Shown piece by piece: positions 10,274 to 19,201 of a stretch of 64,000 nucleotides of DNA (the stretch's first letter is position 1; the number at the start of each line of letters is the position of its first letter). A program made the position numbers and the translations under genes. Origin of the DNA: Paracoccus marcusii (GTDB taxonomy: Bacteria; Pseudomonadota; Alphaproteobacteria; Rhodobacterales; Rhodobacteraceae); assembly GCF_028621715.1 (NCBI RefSeq), contig NZ_CP117466.1, positions 2,182,501 through 2,246,500 of the forward strand. The letters run 5' to 3'. The notes under the pieces are model-generated. The model was not told where the DNA came from and made no database searches. It saw nothing but the letters and a program-made list of their open reading frames with translations.

Positions 10274-11023
10274 GTGAGCGGAGTTCTAAACAGTGACGTG
10301 GAAAAGAACGGGTCAGACCGGGTCGTTTCCTACTTCAAGGAACGTATTCTGCGCGGAGAGCTGAAGGTTGGCGATCGGGTCATGCCGGAGCGCGAGCTGG
10401 CACAGCATCTGGATGTCGGTCGTCCATTACTGCGCGAGGTGATGAAGTCTCTTGCTATGCTTGGGTTTCTCAACGTGCGGCAAGGCAGCGGAACATACAT
10501 TGCCAAGGCCGACATTCGCGTGCTGTCGGATTTCTTCACCTTCTGCCTGTCCCAGGAACAGGACGTCCTGGAGGACGTGATGCAGGCGCGGATGGCCATC
10601 GAGTGCCAGGCAATCCGGCTGGCCTGCGAGCGCGCTAATGAAGCGGATCTGGCACGGATTGGGCAGTGGTTAGGGACGTTGATCGACACATTGACGGACC
10701 CAGAGGCGGGAGGGCGCGCCGATTTCATGTTCCACCAGTCCATCGTCGCCGCCAGCCACAGCCGCGCGCTGACCACGCTTTACGGCGCGATGGCAGAGCT
10801 TTTGCAGCGCAGCCATGTGCAGCGCCGTGTCACCACCTATCGGAACCCAGAGATCGTCCGGGTTCTGGTCGATGCGCATCGCGAGGTGTTCCTGTCGATC
10901 GTGGCCAAAGACCCGGATCAGGCCGACCGCCGCCTGCGCGAACATTTTGCCATCGGGGACGAGCTGCGCCGCCGCAGCCTGATCGAGACCTACCGCGGCG
11001 CCCCCGCGAAACAGATCAACTGA
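10274..11023 (+). CDS. GntR-family regulator, FadR/FCD subgroup
   Basis: About 249 residues. An N-terminal winged helix (DRVVSYFKERILRGELKVGD through PERELAQHLDVGRPLLREVM to RQGSGTYIA) is followed by an all-helical FCD ligand domain with the metal-binding pattern D..R.....H...H (ADFMFHQSIV and VDAHREVF). Such regulators are usually repressors released by a carboxylate or sugar-acid effector. I choose the GTG at 10274, directly after GGGAGGAG, rather than the longer open frame. It is followed by a TRAP transporter and an RpiB-like isomerase, which it very likely controls through the operator at 10084-10098. Confidence 0.88.
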   Translation: MSGVLNSDVEKNGSDRVVSYFKERILRGELKVGDRVMPERELAQHLDVGRPLLREVMKSLAMLGFLNVRQGSGTYIAKADIRVLSDFFTFCLSQEQDVLEDVMQARMAIECQAIRLACERANEADLARIGQWLGTLIDTLTDPEAGGRADFMFHQSIVAASHSRALTTLYGAMAELLQRSHVQRRVTTYRNPEIVRVLVDAHREVFLSIVAKDPDQADRRLREHFAIGDELRRRSLIETYRGAPAKQIN

Positions 11024-11046
11024 ACCATCCCAGGGAGGGGACAATC

Positions 11047-12033
11047 ATGTTCATCAAGACCGGACGGCTGCTGGCCGTCGCAGCCATCACACTGACCGCC
11101 ATTCCGGCATTCGCGCAGGACCTGCGCTATGCCCATGTCGGCGCCGAGGGCGATATCCAGACCCGCTATGCCGCCGAGGCCGCCGAGGAGATTGCCGCCG
11201 CGACGGACGGTGCTGTGACCGTGCAGGTCTTCCCGGCCAGCCAGCTGGGCGGCGTGTCCGAGATGGTCGGCGGTGTCCAAATGGGCTCGATCCAAATGGG
11301 ACACCACGACTTTGCTTCGCTAGCCCAGATGGTGCCGGACGTGTCGGTCTTCAACGCGCCCTTCATCTATCGCAATGGCGCCCATGCGCTGGCTGCGACC
11401 AACCCGGCGACATCCCCCGCCCTGCAGGAGATCAACGAGCAGCTGGTCGAGCAGGGCGGCGTGCGGATCATCGGGCGCATCTATCGCGGCGCGCGCCATA
11501 TCTCGTCGAACTTCGAGGTGAAGTCGCCTGATGACTTGGCGGGCAAGCCGTTCCGCGCCGTGCCGCTGGACCTGTGGGTGTCGATGGTCACGGGCTTTGG
11601 CGCAACGCCGACTCCCGTAGAGGTGGCCGAACTGCCAACTGCGCTGATGACCGGGCTTGTCGTCGGGCAGGAGAACCCGCTGACGATGATCACCTCGAAC
11701 AGCCTCTATGAGGTTCAAAGCCATGTCGCCATGACCGGGCACATGCAGTCCGTGCTTGCCGTATTCATCAATGAGGATGTCTGGCAGGGCCTGTCCGAGG
11801 AGAACCGCACGCAGATCACCCAGGTGCTGGACGCGAAGGCCGAAGAGTCGCTGGTCTGGGCGCAAGAGTCGGAAGCGGAGCTGGTGGCCGAACTGACCGA
11901 GAAGGGCATGACGGTGGTGACTGAGGAAGACGGTCTGGACATTGACGCCTTCCGCGAGCGGGTGCTGGCCCAGATCAATGGGGATTTCCCCAGCTATCAG
12001 CCCTATATCGAACAGATCATGGCGATCAAGTGA
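11047..12033 (+). CDS. dctP: TRAP transporter substrate-binding protein DctP
   Basis: A 328-residue periplasmic binding protein. The signal peptide runs MFIKTGRLLAVAAITLTAIP and ends at AFA-QD (about residue 22). The DctP fold is recognisable from the basic patch RIIGRIYRGARHISS and the region DLAGKPFRAVPLDLWVSM, where the invariant Arg that binds the substrate carboxylate is expected. Binding proteins of this family hand organic acids or sugar acids to the membrane subunits. Strong ribosome site GGGAGGGG before the ATG. The operon partners (an RpiB-like isomerase, a FadR-type regulator) point to a sugar acid or polyol, but the ligand is unknown. Confidence 0.9.
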   Translation: MFIKTGRLLAVAAITLTAIPAFAQDLRYAHVGAEGDIQTRYAAEAAEEIAAATDGAVTVQVFPASQLGGVSEMVGGVQMGSIQMGHHDFASLAQMVPDVSVFNAPFIYRNGAHALAATNPATSPALQEINEQLVEQGGVRIIGRIYRGARHISSNFEVKSPDDLAGKPFRAVPLDLWVSMVTGFGATPTPVEVAELPTALMTGLVVGQENPLTMITSNSLYEVQSHVAMTGHMQSVLAVFINEDVWQGLSEENRTQITQVLDAKAEESLVWAQESEAELVAELTEKGMTVVTEEDGLDIDAFRERVLAQINGDFPSYQPYIEQIMAIK

Positions 12034-12079
12034 TCAGGATCCGGTCGGCCTCCGGGCCGACCGACACAAAGGGGGAACC

Positions 12080-12541
12080 ATGATGCGCAAGCTGCTGGAA
12101 ATCGTCTGCGTGCTGCTGCTCGCCGCACTGATCGCCGTGCCCTTCATCCAAATCATCGCTCGGGAGGTCATCGGCTCGGCCATTGTAGGCGCCGAGGAAC
12201 TGACGCGCTTTCTGCTGATCTGCACGGTGTTTGCGGCCTATCCTTTGGTGACCGCCAGCCACGAGAATATTGTGATGTCCGAACTGCTGGACAACCTGCC
12301 CGGCAGACTTCGCAGCATCCTACGCTTTGTGATCGTTGCCGCGGGGCTGGCAACCTGCGGGTTTTTGGCGTTCGTCGCGTTCCAGAACATCAGCGGCAAC
12401 ATGCGCGGCGCCACGCCGACATTGAAGATCCCGTTCTGGATCTTCATGGGTGCAACCACCTTCGGGTTCGCAGGGGCATGCCTTGTCCACATGGTTCAGC
12501 TGCGAAAGCCCAATTCTGGCCATGGGTCGGTGGCGCTGTAA
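12080..12541 (+). CDS. dctQ: TRAP transporter small permease DctQ
   Basis: A 153-residue inner-membrane protein with four predicted helices: IVCVLLLAALIAVPFIQI, LLICTVFAAYPLV, FVIVAAGLATCGFLAFVAF and FWIFMGATTFGFAGACLV. The motif EELTRFLLI between helices 1 and 2 is typical of DctQ. It pairs with the large permease to form the Na+-driven importer. Start at the ATG (12080) after GGGGGAACC; its stop overlaps the next start (TAATG). Confidence 0.88.
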   Translation: MMRKLLEIVCVLLLAALIAVPFIQIIAREVIGSAIVGAEELTRFLLICTVFAAYPLVTASHENIVMSELLDNLPGRLRSILRFVIVAAGLATCGFLAFVAFQNISGNMRGATPTLKIPFWIFMGATTFGFAGACLVHMVQLRKPNSGHGSVAL

Positions 12542-13815
12542 TGGGTATCGCACTGATCATCATCTTTCTGGCGCTGTTCATCCTGGGCTTTCCGGTTGTC
12601 TATGCCATCCTCATTCCCGCCATCGGCTATGTGCTGATTGAAGGACTGCCGCTAGGTCTGCTTACACAGCGTGTGACCTATGCGCTGGACAGCTTTCCGT
12701 TGGTCGCTGTGCCAATCTTCATTTTCGTTGGCAACCTGATGAACTCAGCGGGCATCACCGACCGTATCTTCCGCTTTGCCGATACGCTGGTTGGGCGGCT
12801 GCCAGGCGGGCTGGCGCAGGTGAATATCTTCTCCAGCCTAATCTTTTCGGGCATGTCCGGTGCGGCACTGGCCGATGTCGGCGGCCTTGGCCGCATTGAG
12901 ATTGCGGCAATGCGAAAGCGCGGCTTTTCTGCACCCTTCGCTGGGGCCGTGACGGCGGCATCAGCTGTTGTAGGGCCTATCTTTCCCCCAAGCATACCGC
13001 TCATCGTGTATGGATCAGTCACCAGCGTTTCGATCGTGCAACTGCTGTTGGCCGGGATCGTGCCAGCGCTGATCTGCATCGTATTGCTCATGATCACTGC
13101 TGCTATTCTTGCCATCCTCCACAAGATGCCAAGGGCTGACCGCGCACCCACAATTCGCGAGATTGGTGCAGACCTTCTGCCCGCACTGCCGGCGCTATTC
13201 GCGCCCGTGCTGATGATTTCCGGCATGCTTTTTGGCTTTTTTACACCAACCGAAGCGGCGGCCGTTACCGTTGCCTATGTCCTGCTGATAAGCAGCATGT
13301 TCTACCGAGAGCTGACGTGGTCACATCTGTGGAATGCCATGTTGATGACGGTCCGCAGCACCAGCGCGATCCTCATCATTGTCGCTGTCGCATCGCTTTT
13401 CGGCTGGATTTTGGCAGTCGAGCAGATACCACAGGACTTTGCCCGTTGGATCCTGCAGTTCGCCGACAGCCCGATGGCACTGCTGATCATCGCAAACCTG
13501 ATCTTCTTCATTGCAGGTATGTTTCTGGACAGTACCACCGCGACACTGCTGGTCGTGCCGGTGATCGCTCCGCCCATGGTGCTGGCGGGCGTCGATCCAG
13601 TTCACCTTGGGATCATCGTGATCTTCAATCTGATGCTGGGCCTGCTGACCCCGCCAATGGGCCTGTCGCTGTTTCTAGTCTGCGACATTGCAAAGATCAC
13701 GCTGCGCGAGCTGTTGCGCGCGCTGCTGCCGTTCTACGCGCCTCTGCTGATAACATTGGCCATCATCACCTTCCATGCCGACCTGGTGCTTTGGTTGCCC
13801 AGTCTCCTTCGATAA
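12541..13815 (+). CDS. dctM: TRAP transporter large permease DctM
   Basis: A 424-residue integral membrane protein with about 12 hydrophobic segments. DctM landmarks include VPIFIFVGNLMNSAG, IFSGMSGAALADVGGLG, the loop PPSIPLIVYG and a C-terminal half repeating the pattern (GMFLDSTTATLLVVP and NLMLGLLTPPMGLSLFL). This subunit carries substrate and Na+. Its start overlaps the dctQ stop, and an RpiB-like gene follows after 19 bases. Confidence 0.92.
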   Translation: MGIALIIIFLALFILGFPVVYAILIPAIGYVLIEGLPLGLLTQRVTYALDSFPLVAVPIFIFVGNLMNSAGITDRIFRFADTLVGRLPGGLAQVNIFSSLIFSGMSGAALADVGGLGRIEIAAMRKRGFSAPFAGAVTAASAVVGPIFPPSIPLIVYGSVTSVSIVQLLLAGIVPALICIVLLMITAAILAILHKMPRADRAPTIREIGADLLPALPALFAPVLMISGMLFGFFTPTEAAAVTVAYVLLISSMFYRELTWSHLWNAMLMTVRSTSAILIIVAVASLFGWILAVEQIPQDFARWILQFADSPMALLIIANLIFFIAGMFLDSTTATLLVVPVIAPPMVLAGVDPVHLGIIVIFNLMLGLLTPPMGLSLFLVCDIAKITLRELLRALLPFYAPLLITLAIITFHADLVLWLPSLLR

Positions 13816-13834
13816 CACCCTGAAAGGTATAAAT

Positions 13835-14281
13835 ATGCGTATTGTCATTGGATCAGATCACGCGGGCTTCCCACTTAAGGCCACGGTTGTGGCCCATATC
13901 CGCAAGCTAGGGCATGAGGTAGAAGACGTTGGCTCTCACGATGACCAACCGGTGGACTTTCCGGATATTGCACAGCTCGTAACGGGCGCGGTCGCAGATG
14001 GGCGTGCCGAAAGGGGCCTTCTGGTCTGCGGTACCGGTGTTGGGGCGTCCATTGCAGCCAATAAGGTAAAGGGCATTCGTGCGGCGGTCTGTCATGATAT
14101 CCACTCAGCCCATCAGTGTGTCGAACATGACGACGTCAACGTCATGTGCATCGGCGCGCAGATTGTCGGACCTTGGCTGGCGCTTGACCTGATCGATTCA
14201 TACCTGACGGCCAAATTCTCTACTGACGAGGATTTCCGGCGTCGTGTCGAAAAGCTGCACAAGATGGATGCTGACCGCTGA
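13835..14281 (+). CDS. RpiB/LacAB-family sugar-phosphate isomerase
   Basis: A 148-residue protein opening MRIVIGSDHAGFPLK, with the catalytic Cys in VCGTGVGASIAANK (Cys65) and the phosphate and ring-opening residues in CHDIHSAHQCVEHDD. RpiB proper interconverts ribose 5-phosphate and ribulose 5-phosphate. The SAHQ-x-VEHDD stretch resembles the RpiB paralogues that isomerise four-carbon erythrulose phosphates in erythritol catabolism. It is the last gene of the GntR-TRAP operon, with no kinase beside it. The operon may therefore import an already phosphorylatable sugar or sugar acid whose kinase lies elsewhere. Isomerase identity is secure; the substrate is inference. Confidence 0.85.
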   Translation: MRIVIGSDHAGFPLKATVVAHIRKLGHEVEDVGSHDDQPVDFPDIAQLVTGAVADGRAERGLLVCGTGVGASIAANKVKGIRAAVCHDIHSAHQCVEHDDVNVMCIGAQIVGPWLALDLIDSYLTAKFSTDEDFRRRVEKLHKMDADR

Positions 14282-14285
14282 GTTT

Positions 14286-14317
14286 GGCGGGCGCGGTGCG
14301 TAGCCCTCGTGCCCGCC
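14286..14317. terminator. Hairpin between convergent operons
   Basis: GGCGGGC (14286-14292) pairs with GCCCGCC (14311-14317); inner wobble pairs extend the stem to about 11 bp. It starts five bases after the isomerase stop and faces the convergent nucleoside permease-family gene. No T-run follows. Confidence 0.5.
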
Positions 14318-14495
14318 CCTATAAGGATACCCCAAGGGACCATACGTGTAATTCTAAACTTCCTACTGCCGGATAGGACCGAAGTGCCTGACCGAACGGG
14401 GCGCTGCCGCACGGCGCATCATAGGTAGATACTATTGCTGCAAGGTACAGCGAGTGGCGACGGGTTCATTTCCATTTAACCGTCGCCATCCCTTC

Positions 14496-15515
14496 TCAAT
14501 CCACGGTCACGCCTTCTTCGAAGCGGTCCCAGTCTTTAATGACAAGCGCTGCGAACGCGTTTCCGACCCGAAACGCGTTCTCGGTGGCGGGTCCGAAGCC
14601 CCCTGAGGTTGCCGACAACGATGCGGCAGTGTCCTGCCCGTCATACGCGCGGTCAAAGTTCGAGGCTGTCCGCAGGATCGCCACGCGGTCCATGTCCAGC
14701 CGGCCCGCTTCAGCTGCACGCTTGAGTGCGGTCAGGGTGGCGTTGTCCTCCATCTGGCTCATGCAGTAATCGGCAGCCCCGTCTGTCAGCAGGGCGGTGT
14801 GGTCGGCGACCTCTTGCGCAATGGTATCGCCATGCCAGTAGGTGTCGGCCGAGACAGAGGCGCAAACCATCACCTGCGGCGCCCCTTTTGCGGCATTCTG
14901 AGTGTAATTCGCACGATAGGCAGCCGCGTCATCACTGTCAGCCAGTTCGACGTCGCGGGTTGCATCCATTGCAGCAGAAACCAGAGCCGGATTCAGCGTG
15001 AAAACCTCGCTCCCCGCTGTCCAGCCCGGCTTCTCGCCAGGCACCTTGGCGCCCAGCTCGACGATCTGGCTGGTCCAGTCGGAAGGTGCATCGCGGCTGT
15101 CGATGCGATGGACCAACCCCGCATCCACAACGTGATCTGCCCACGCCGCTGAACCAAGCGTGCCATTCTCCGGGTCCACGCCGGCTATGCCCGTGATCAA
15201 CACATAGGTCTGCGACAAATCGAGCTGATCCGAGAACCCGACCGCCATGGCTGAACTGGCTGCGTTGGCATAGCCCATCGTTGTGGTCATGACGCACAGA
15301 TCCGCGTTGCAGGACAGCGCGTCATGATCCTTGGGCAGGCCGGGAACGGTGATCGTGTTGGGCAGGTCCAGGTTCTTCAACCACGGGGCTGCTTCCGCCT
15401 CGAACATGGCCATGACCAGGACTTTCGGGGCGAATGTCTCTGCAGCGGCAAGTGTGGGAACAGCAGACAGCGCCGCCACGATGGCAGCGCTGCAGCTAAG
15501 GGTGGTCGGCGTCAT
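14496..15515 (-). CDS. Purine nucleoside permease (NUP)-family periplasmic protein
   Basis: A 339-residue protein with a cleavable signal (MTPTTLSCSAAIVAALSAVP..AAAE). The NUP family is recognised by KVLVMAMFEAEAAPW, YVLITGIAGVDPENGTLGSA, ARGAPQVMV-like AKGAPQVMVCASVSADTYWHG and the C-terminal RTASNFDRAYDG. The name comes from fungal nucleoside permeases, but the fold resembles nucleoside phosphorylases. A soluble exported nucleoside-handling protein is therefore as likely as a transporter, since only the signal segment is hydrophobic enough to span a membrane. The ATG follows AGGAGATG. A 5-bp-arm palindrome lies about 40 bp upstream. It shares no operon with neighbours. Confidence 0.8.
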   Translation of the reverse strand: MTPTTLSCSAAIVAALSAVPTLAAAETFAPKVLVMAMFEAEAAPWLKNLDLPNTITVPGLPKDHDALSCNADLCVMTTTMGYANAASSAMAVGFSDQLDLSQTYVLITGIAGVDPENGTLGSAAWADHVVDAGLVHRIDSRDAPSDWTSQIVELGAKVPGEKPGWTAGSEVFTLNPALVSAAMDATRDVELADSDDAAAYRANYTQNAAKGAPQVMVCASVSADTYWHGDTIAQEVADHTALLTDGAADYCMSQMEDNATLTALKRAAEAGRLDMDRVAILRTASNFDRAYDGQDTAASLSATSGGFGPATENAFRVGNAFAALVIKDWDRFEEGVTVD

Positions 15516-15847
15516 GGCGCATCTCCTGGTCCAGATATCTCGATGGGCCTATCCCTGTCCGGTCGGACAAGCCAGAACCAGCGCATCCCTCAACCCGTCG
15601 ACGTCACACGGATGGCCATTTTCATTGCAGTTTGTGCAAATCTCGGGCGGCTTTGACGGCTGCAAAACCTAACCCCCGAAACATCGTCACTCGTTCCTCA
15701 CTAGTTAAGTGTCGACAGAGCTAGTTCTTCGCGTTTGGGCAAATATGGTTCGCTCAGTGATAAGTCGTTCAAGCCGAATGCGCTACTGTCTCACGATAGC
15801 CAACGGGCACTTCTCAGGAAGTCAGCCACCACAGGAGGAACCACATC
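15516..15847. other. Divergent promoter region, no gene
   Basis: Separates the leftward NUP-family gene from the rightward choX-like gene. TGTCC-GGTC-GGACA (15556-15569) is a small palindrome 41-54 bp before the NUP start and could be an operator. Open frames across the region look like non-coding sequence. Confidence 0.4.
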
Positions 15848-16786
15848 ATGAAAAACACGGTCATTCTTGCAACGCTCGTCTCGGTCGCGACGCTGTCGAC
15901 TGCCCATGCGGCCGAGCCTGAAGCATGCTTGGCACCCAGCTTTTCCGATGTCGGCTGGACGGACATCACTGCGACGACCAGCGCGGCAGCTATCGTCCTG
16001 GAAGCGTTGGGATACACACCGGAAATTCAGATCCTGTCGGTCGCGGTGACGTTTGAATCGCTGAAACAGGGCGACACGGATATCTTCCTGGGGAACTGGA
16101 TGCCCTTGCAGGAGCCGCAACAAAAACCCTTGGTCGATGCCGGCGACATCGAGGTGATCCGACCCAATCTTGAAGGCGCGCTGATCGGGTTTGCCGTTCC
16201 CAAGGCCACCTATGATGCGGGGCTGAAGACTTATGCCGACATCGCAGCGTTCCAGGACCAGCTGGGCGGTCAGATCTATGGCATCGAGGCGGGCAGCAGC
16301 GCCAATACCACGATCCTGAAGATGATCGAGGATGACAGCTTTGGCCTGGGCGAGTTTGAGCTTGTCGAATCCAGCGAGCAGGGCATGTTGGCGCAGGTGC
16401 AGCGCGCCATCGGATCCGAGGATGCGATCCTGTTCTTTGGCTGGCGGCCCCACCCGATGAACGTACGTTATGACCTGGAATACCTGACCGACGGCGACGA
16501 CATGTTCGGACCCAACGATGGCGAAGCGACGGTGTTGACCAATACCCGAAAGGGTCTGTCCGCCGAATGTCCCAACCTGGGCACGCTGTTGGCCAACCTG
16601 GCCTTCACTGTCGAGGCCGAGGATATCATGATGTCCTATATCCTCGACGAGGGACTGGAGCCGCGGGACGCGGCCACGCGCTGGCTGACGGAAAACGGCG
16701 CCGTGCTGGATGGCTGGCTGGAAGGTGTCACGACCGTCGACGGTCAGCCTGGACTAGCCGCCGTGACGACTGCTCTGGATCTTTGA
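15848..16786 (+). CDS. Choline/glycine-betaine-type ABC substrate-binding protein (ChoX-like)
   Basis: A 312-residue protein with signal peptide MKNTVILATLVSVATLSTAHA-AE. It follows the ChoX/ProX pattern: FSDVGWTDITATTSAA, then TFESLKQGDTDIFLGNWMP, where aromatic and acidic residues box the trimethylammonium head group. The ligand is probably choline, betaine or carnitine. There is no ATPase or permease beside it, so it is an orphan binding protein that must dock on a transporter encoded elsewhere. The ATG at 15848 has AGGAGG just upstream. Its tail overlaps the convergent GlxA-type regulator by 33 bases. The neighbouring carnitine catabolic operon supports a quaternary-amine ligand. Confidence 0.85.
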   Translation: MKNTVILATLVSVATLSTAHAAEPEACLAPSFSDVGWTDITATTSAAAIVLEALGYTPEIQILSVAVTFESLKQGDTDIFLGNWMPLQEPQQKPLVDAGDIEVIRPNLEGALIGFAVPKATYDAGLKTYADIAAFQDQLGGQIYGIEAGSSANTTILKMIEDDSFGLGEFELVESSEQGMLAQVQRAIGSEDAILFFGWRPHPMNVRYDLEYLTDGDDMFGPNDGEATVLTNTRKGLSAECPNLGTLLANLAFTVEAEDIMMSYILDEGLEPRDAATRWLTENGAVLDGWLEGVTTVDGQPGLAAVTTALDL

Positions 16787-17743
16787 TCCGCGCCGGGCAG
16801 CCGTCGGCGGCTGCCCGAACCGCCGCCTGAAGGCACGTGACAGCGATGCAATTGACGAAAACCCCGTACGCACGGCGATGTCGGCCATGGGCAGGTTGGT
16901 GTCCGCGACCAGCCTGCGCGCCGATTGCAGGCGCAGCGCCAGATAATAGGCGGCAGGCGAAGTCTGGACGAGATTGCGGAACAGCCCTTCCAGCGTGCGG
17001 GTCGAACATCGAGTACGGCCGGCGATCTCACGGATCGACAGCGGGTTGTCCAGATGCTGTTCCATGATGGCGACGACGCGGGCTAACCGCCGGTCAAGGT
17101 GGCTGTTGCGGCCAAGTGAGACAAGCGGCTGGGCGTCGGTTGGCAGGTGCACCTCGTCATAGACATAGACGCTGGCCACGTTCAGCGCCGAACTGGTCCC
17201 TTGCCGCGCCCGGATCAGGGCCAGCATGAAATCCAGCGCCGGGGCGGCGCCCCCTGTGGTAAAGACCGGCCCGTCCAAAACCCATCGGTCCGGGATCACT
17301 CGGATCTGCGGAAATCGGGCAGCGAAATCCTCCAGATCCTCCCAATGGGTCGTAGCATTGCGTTGATCCAACAGTCCGGCCATAGCCAGGACCCAGCTGC
17401 CAGCCTCGATGCCGCCGACCATGCGGGCGCGCCGCGCGGCCTGACGCAGAGTCGCCAACAGGGCGGGCGTCGCGTGATGTGCCACGTTGAAGGCGGCGAC
17501 CACGATCATCAGGTCGCAATCGCCCTGCGTGGCTAGCGGACCATCGACCTGCAGGGTCAGCCCGCAGCTTGTGCGGACGGGTGCGCCGTCGACCGACACG
17601 ATCCGCCAGCTATAGGGCTGCTGCCCCGAGACGCGGTTGGCCGCGCGCATCGGGTCCAGCGTCGCCGCCAAGCTCATCAGCGAAGCGTCTGGCAGGATCA
17701 GGATCATCGCCGTCAGGGGTTGGTCGCTTCGCTGGAACACCAT
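16754..17743 (-). CDS. GlxA/CdhR-type transcription factor (DJ-1/PfpI plus AraC domains)
   Basis: A 329-residue regulator. The N-terminal two thirds form a class-I glutamine-amidotransferase-like sensor domain (MILILPDASLMSLAATLDPM, GIEAGSWVLAMAGLLDQ), with no catalytic Cys in the usual nucleophile position. The C-terminus is an AraC DNA-binding domain with two helix-turn-helix units (LSIREIAGRTRCSTRTLEGLFR and DIAVRTGFSSIASLSRAFRR). Members include CdhR and GbdR, activators of carnitine and glycine-betaine catabolism. Lying 40 bases downstream of the carnitine dehydrogenase fusion on the same strand, it is the best candidate for the carnitine-responsive activator. Confidence 0.87.
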   Translation of the reverse strand: MVFQRSDQPLTAMILILPDASLMSLAATLDPMRAANRVSGQQPYSWRIVSVDGAPVRTSCGLTLQVDGPLATQGDCDLMIVVAAFNVAHHATPALLATLRQAARRARMVGGIEAGSWVLAMAGLLDQRNATTHWEDLEDFAARFPQIRVIPDRWVLDGPVFTTGGAAPALDFMLALIRARQGTSSALNVASVYVYDEVHLPTDAQPLVSLGRNSHLDRRLARVVAIMEQHLDNPLSIREIAGRTRCSTRTLEGLFRNLVQTSPAAYYLALRLQSARRLVADTNLPMADIAVRTGFSSIASLSRAFRRRFGQPPTAARRGSKIQSSRHGG

Positions 17744-17782
17744 CCGTGGCCTATATCCGGACCATCGTATCCTGTGCCGGTC

Positions 17783-19201
17783 TCAAGGTCGCTGACCGAC
17801 GTACCTGCCCGCTCCGTTGGGGGCAGGCATCGCGGCATGGCGGGCGACCCAGTTCGACAGGCGTGCCGTCACCGCCGGATCAGGGTCCGAGGTGCGCCGC
17901 GTGGACAGATCGGTGTGCAGCAGCATCGTCTCAACCGTGGCGGCCAGGACGTCGTCACGCCAAATCCGGTTGAAGAGGTGCAACCGCTTGCCAGTGCCCG
18001 CCAACACCTGCGTGGTGACCGTCAGGCGATCGCCCGCGTGCACCTCGTTCAGGTGGCAGACATGGCTTTCGACCGTGAAATAGCTGCGGCCGGATGCGAT
18101 GTAATCCGCATCGGCCCCGATCATCTGCATGAAGCGGTCGGTCGCCAGAGATGACGCCTCCAAGTAATGGGTCTCGTTCATGTGGCCGTTGTAATCGGTC
18201 CAGCTGGAGGGAACCTGCCGCGTGACGGTGACGGGCAGGCTGTCCCGCTCCCCTGCATCGGGCAAGGCAGCTTCGTGCGCCGTGACGACGCCCCCAGCGC
18301 CGCTGCCGGTGCGGCGCAGGGCGCGGATCATGGCGACCACGTTGTCGTCGCGCAGGCGTTCCAGTTCACGGATCGACAGGTGGCCCGATTGCGCGTCAGA
18401 CTGCGTGGCGATCAGATCGACTAGATCATCGTTGAATTCCGGCACGTCCATCAGCTTGGTCCAGGGCCAGGACAGGGCAGGGCCGAACTGGGCCATGAAA
18501 TGCGCCATCCCTGCCTCTCCACCCGCGATGCGATAAGTCTCGAACAGGCCCATCTGCGCCCAGCGGATGCCAAAGCCCATACGGATCGCCTCGTCGATCT
18601 CGGCAGTAGTGGCGATTCCATCCTTGACCAGCCACAGTGCCTCGCGCCAGACGGCCTCCAGCAGGCGGTCGGCGATATGGGCGTCAATCTCTTGGCGAAC
18701 GGTCAGGGGATACATGCCGACACCGCGCAGGATGTGCGCTGCCCGAGCGCAGGTGTCTGCATCACCGACCAATTCGACCAACGGCAGCAGATAGACCGGG
18801 TTGAATGGATGAGCAACGATTGCCCCGGTCCCCACCGCGTTCAGTTCGGACGGCTTGAAGCCCGAGGTGGAGGACCCGATAATCGCATTCGGGCCAGCCG
18901 CGTCCGCGATCATCGGCAGGATGCGGTGCTTGACCTCCAAGACCTCGGGAACGCTTTCCTGCACCCAGTCCGCGCCGACGACCGCCGTGGCCAGATTGGC
19001 ATGGAATGTCAGACGTCCTTCGGGGGGCAAGGCGCGGTCATAAAGCGCCGGAAGCGCCCGGCGGGCGTTATCCAACACCGCGGTGATCTTTCTTTCCGCT
19101 TGCGGGTCGGGGTCCGCAACTGCGACGTCCCAGCCGTTCAGCAGAAACCGCGCAGCCCACCCACCACCGATGACGCCGCCGCCGACAATCGCGGCCTTCA
19201 C
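17783..19201 (-). CDS. lcdH: L-carnitine 3-dehydrogenase fused to a betainyl-CoA thioesterase domain
   Basis: A 472-residue two-domain enzyme. Residues 1 to about 320 are a 3-hydroxyacyl-CoA dehydrogenase-type carnitine dehydrogenase, with NAD loop VGGGVIGGGWA near the start, STSGFKPSELN and HPFNPVYLLPLVE. From about residue 325 a hotdog-fold thioesterase begins (VPSSWTDYNGHMNETHYLEASS). The first domain oxidises L-carnitine to 3-dehydrocarnitine. The second would release glycine betaine from betainyl-CoA made by the BKACE encoded immediately upstream. Fused forms are known in rhizobia and related groups. The GTG start overlaps the BKACE stop (GTGA). Confidence 0.92.
   Translation of the reverse strand: MKAAIVGGGVIGGGWAARFLLNGWDVAVADPDPQAERKITAVLDNARRALPALYDRALPPEGRLTFHANLATAVVGADWVQESVPEVLEVKHRILPMIADAAGPNAIIGSSTSGFKPSELNAVGTGAIVAHPFNPVYLLPLVELVGDADTCARAAHILRGVGMYPLTVRQEIDAHIADRLLEAVWREALWLVKDGIATTAEIDEAIRMGFGIRWAQMGLFETYRIAGGEAGMAHFMAQFGPALSWPWTKLMDVPEFNDDLVDLIATQSDAQSGHLSIRELERLRDDNVVAMIRALRRTGSGAGGVVTAHEAALPDAGERDSLPVTVTRQVPSSWTDYNGHMNETHYLEASSLATDRFMQMIGADADYIASGRSYFTVESHVCHLNEVHAGDRLTVTTQVLAGTGKRLHLFNRIWRDDVLAATVETMLLHTDLSTRRTSDPDPAVTARLSNWVARHAAMPAPNGAGRYVGQRP

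Noticed and set aside
10666..11046. Extension of the first DctP frame into the gntR gene
   Set aside because: The signal peptide and a strong ribosome site fix the start at 11047.
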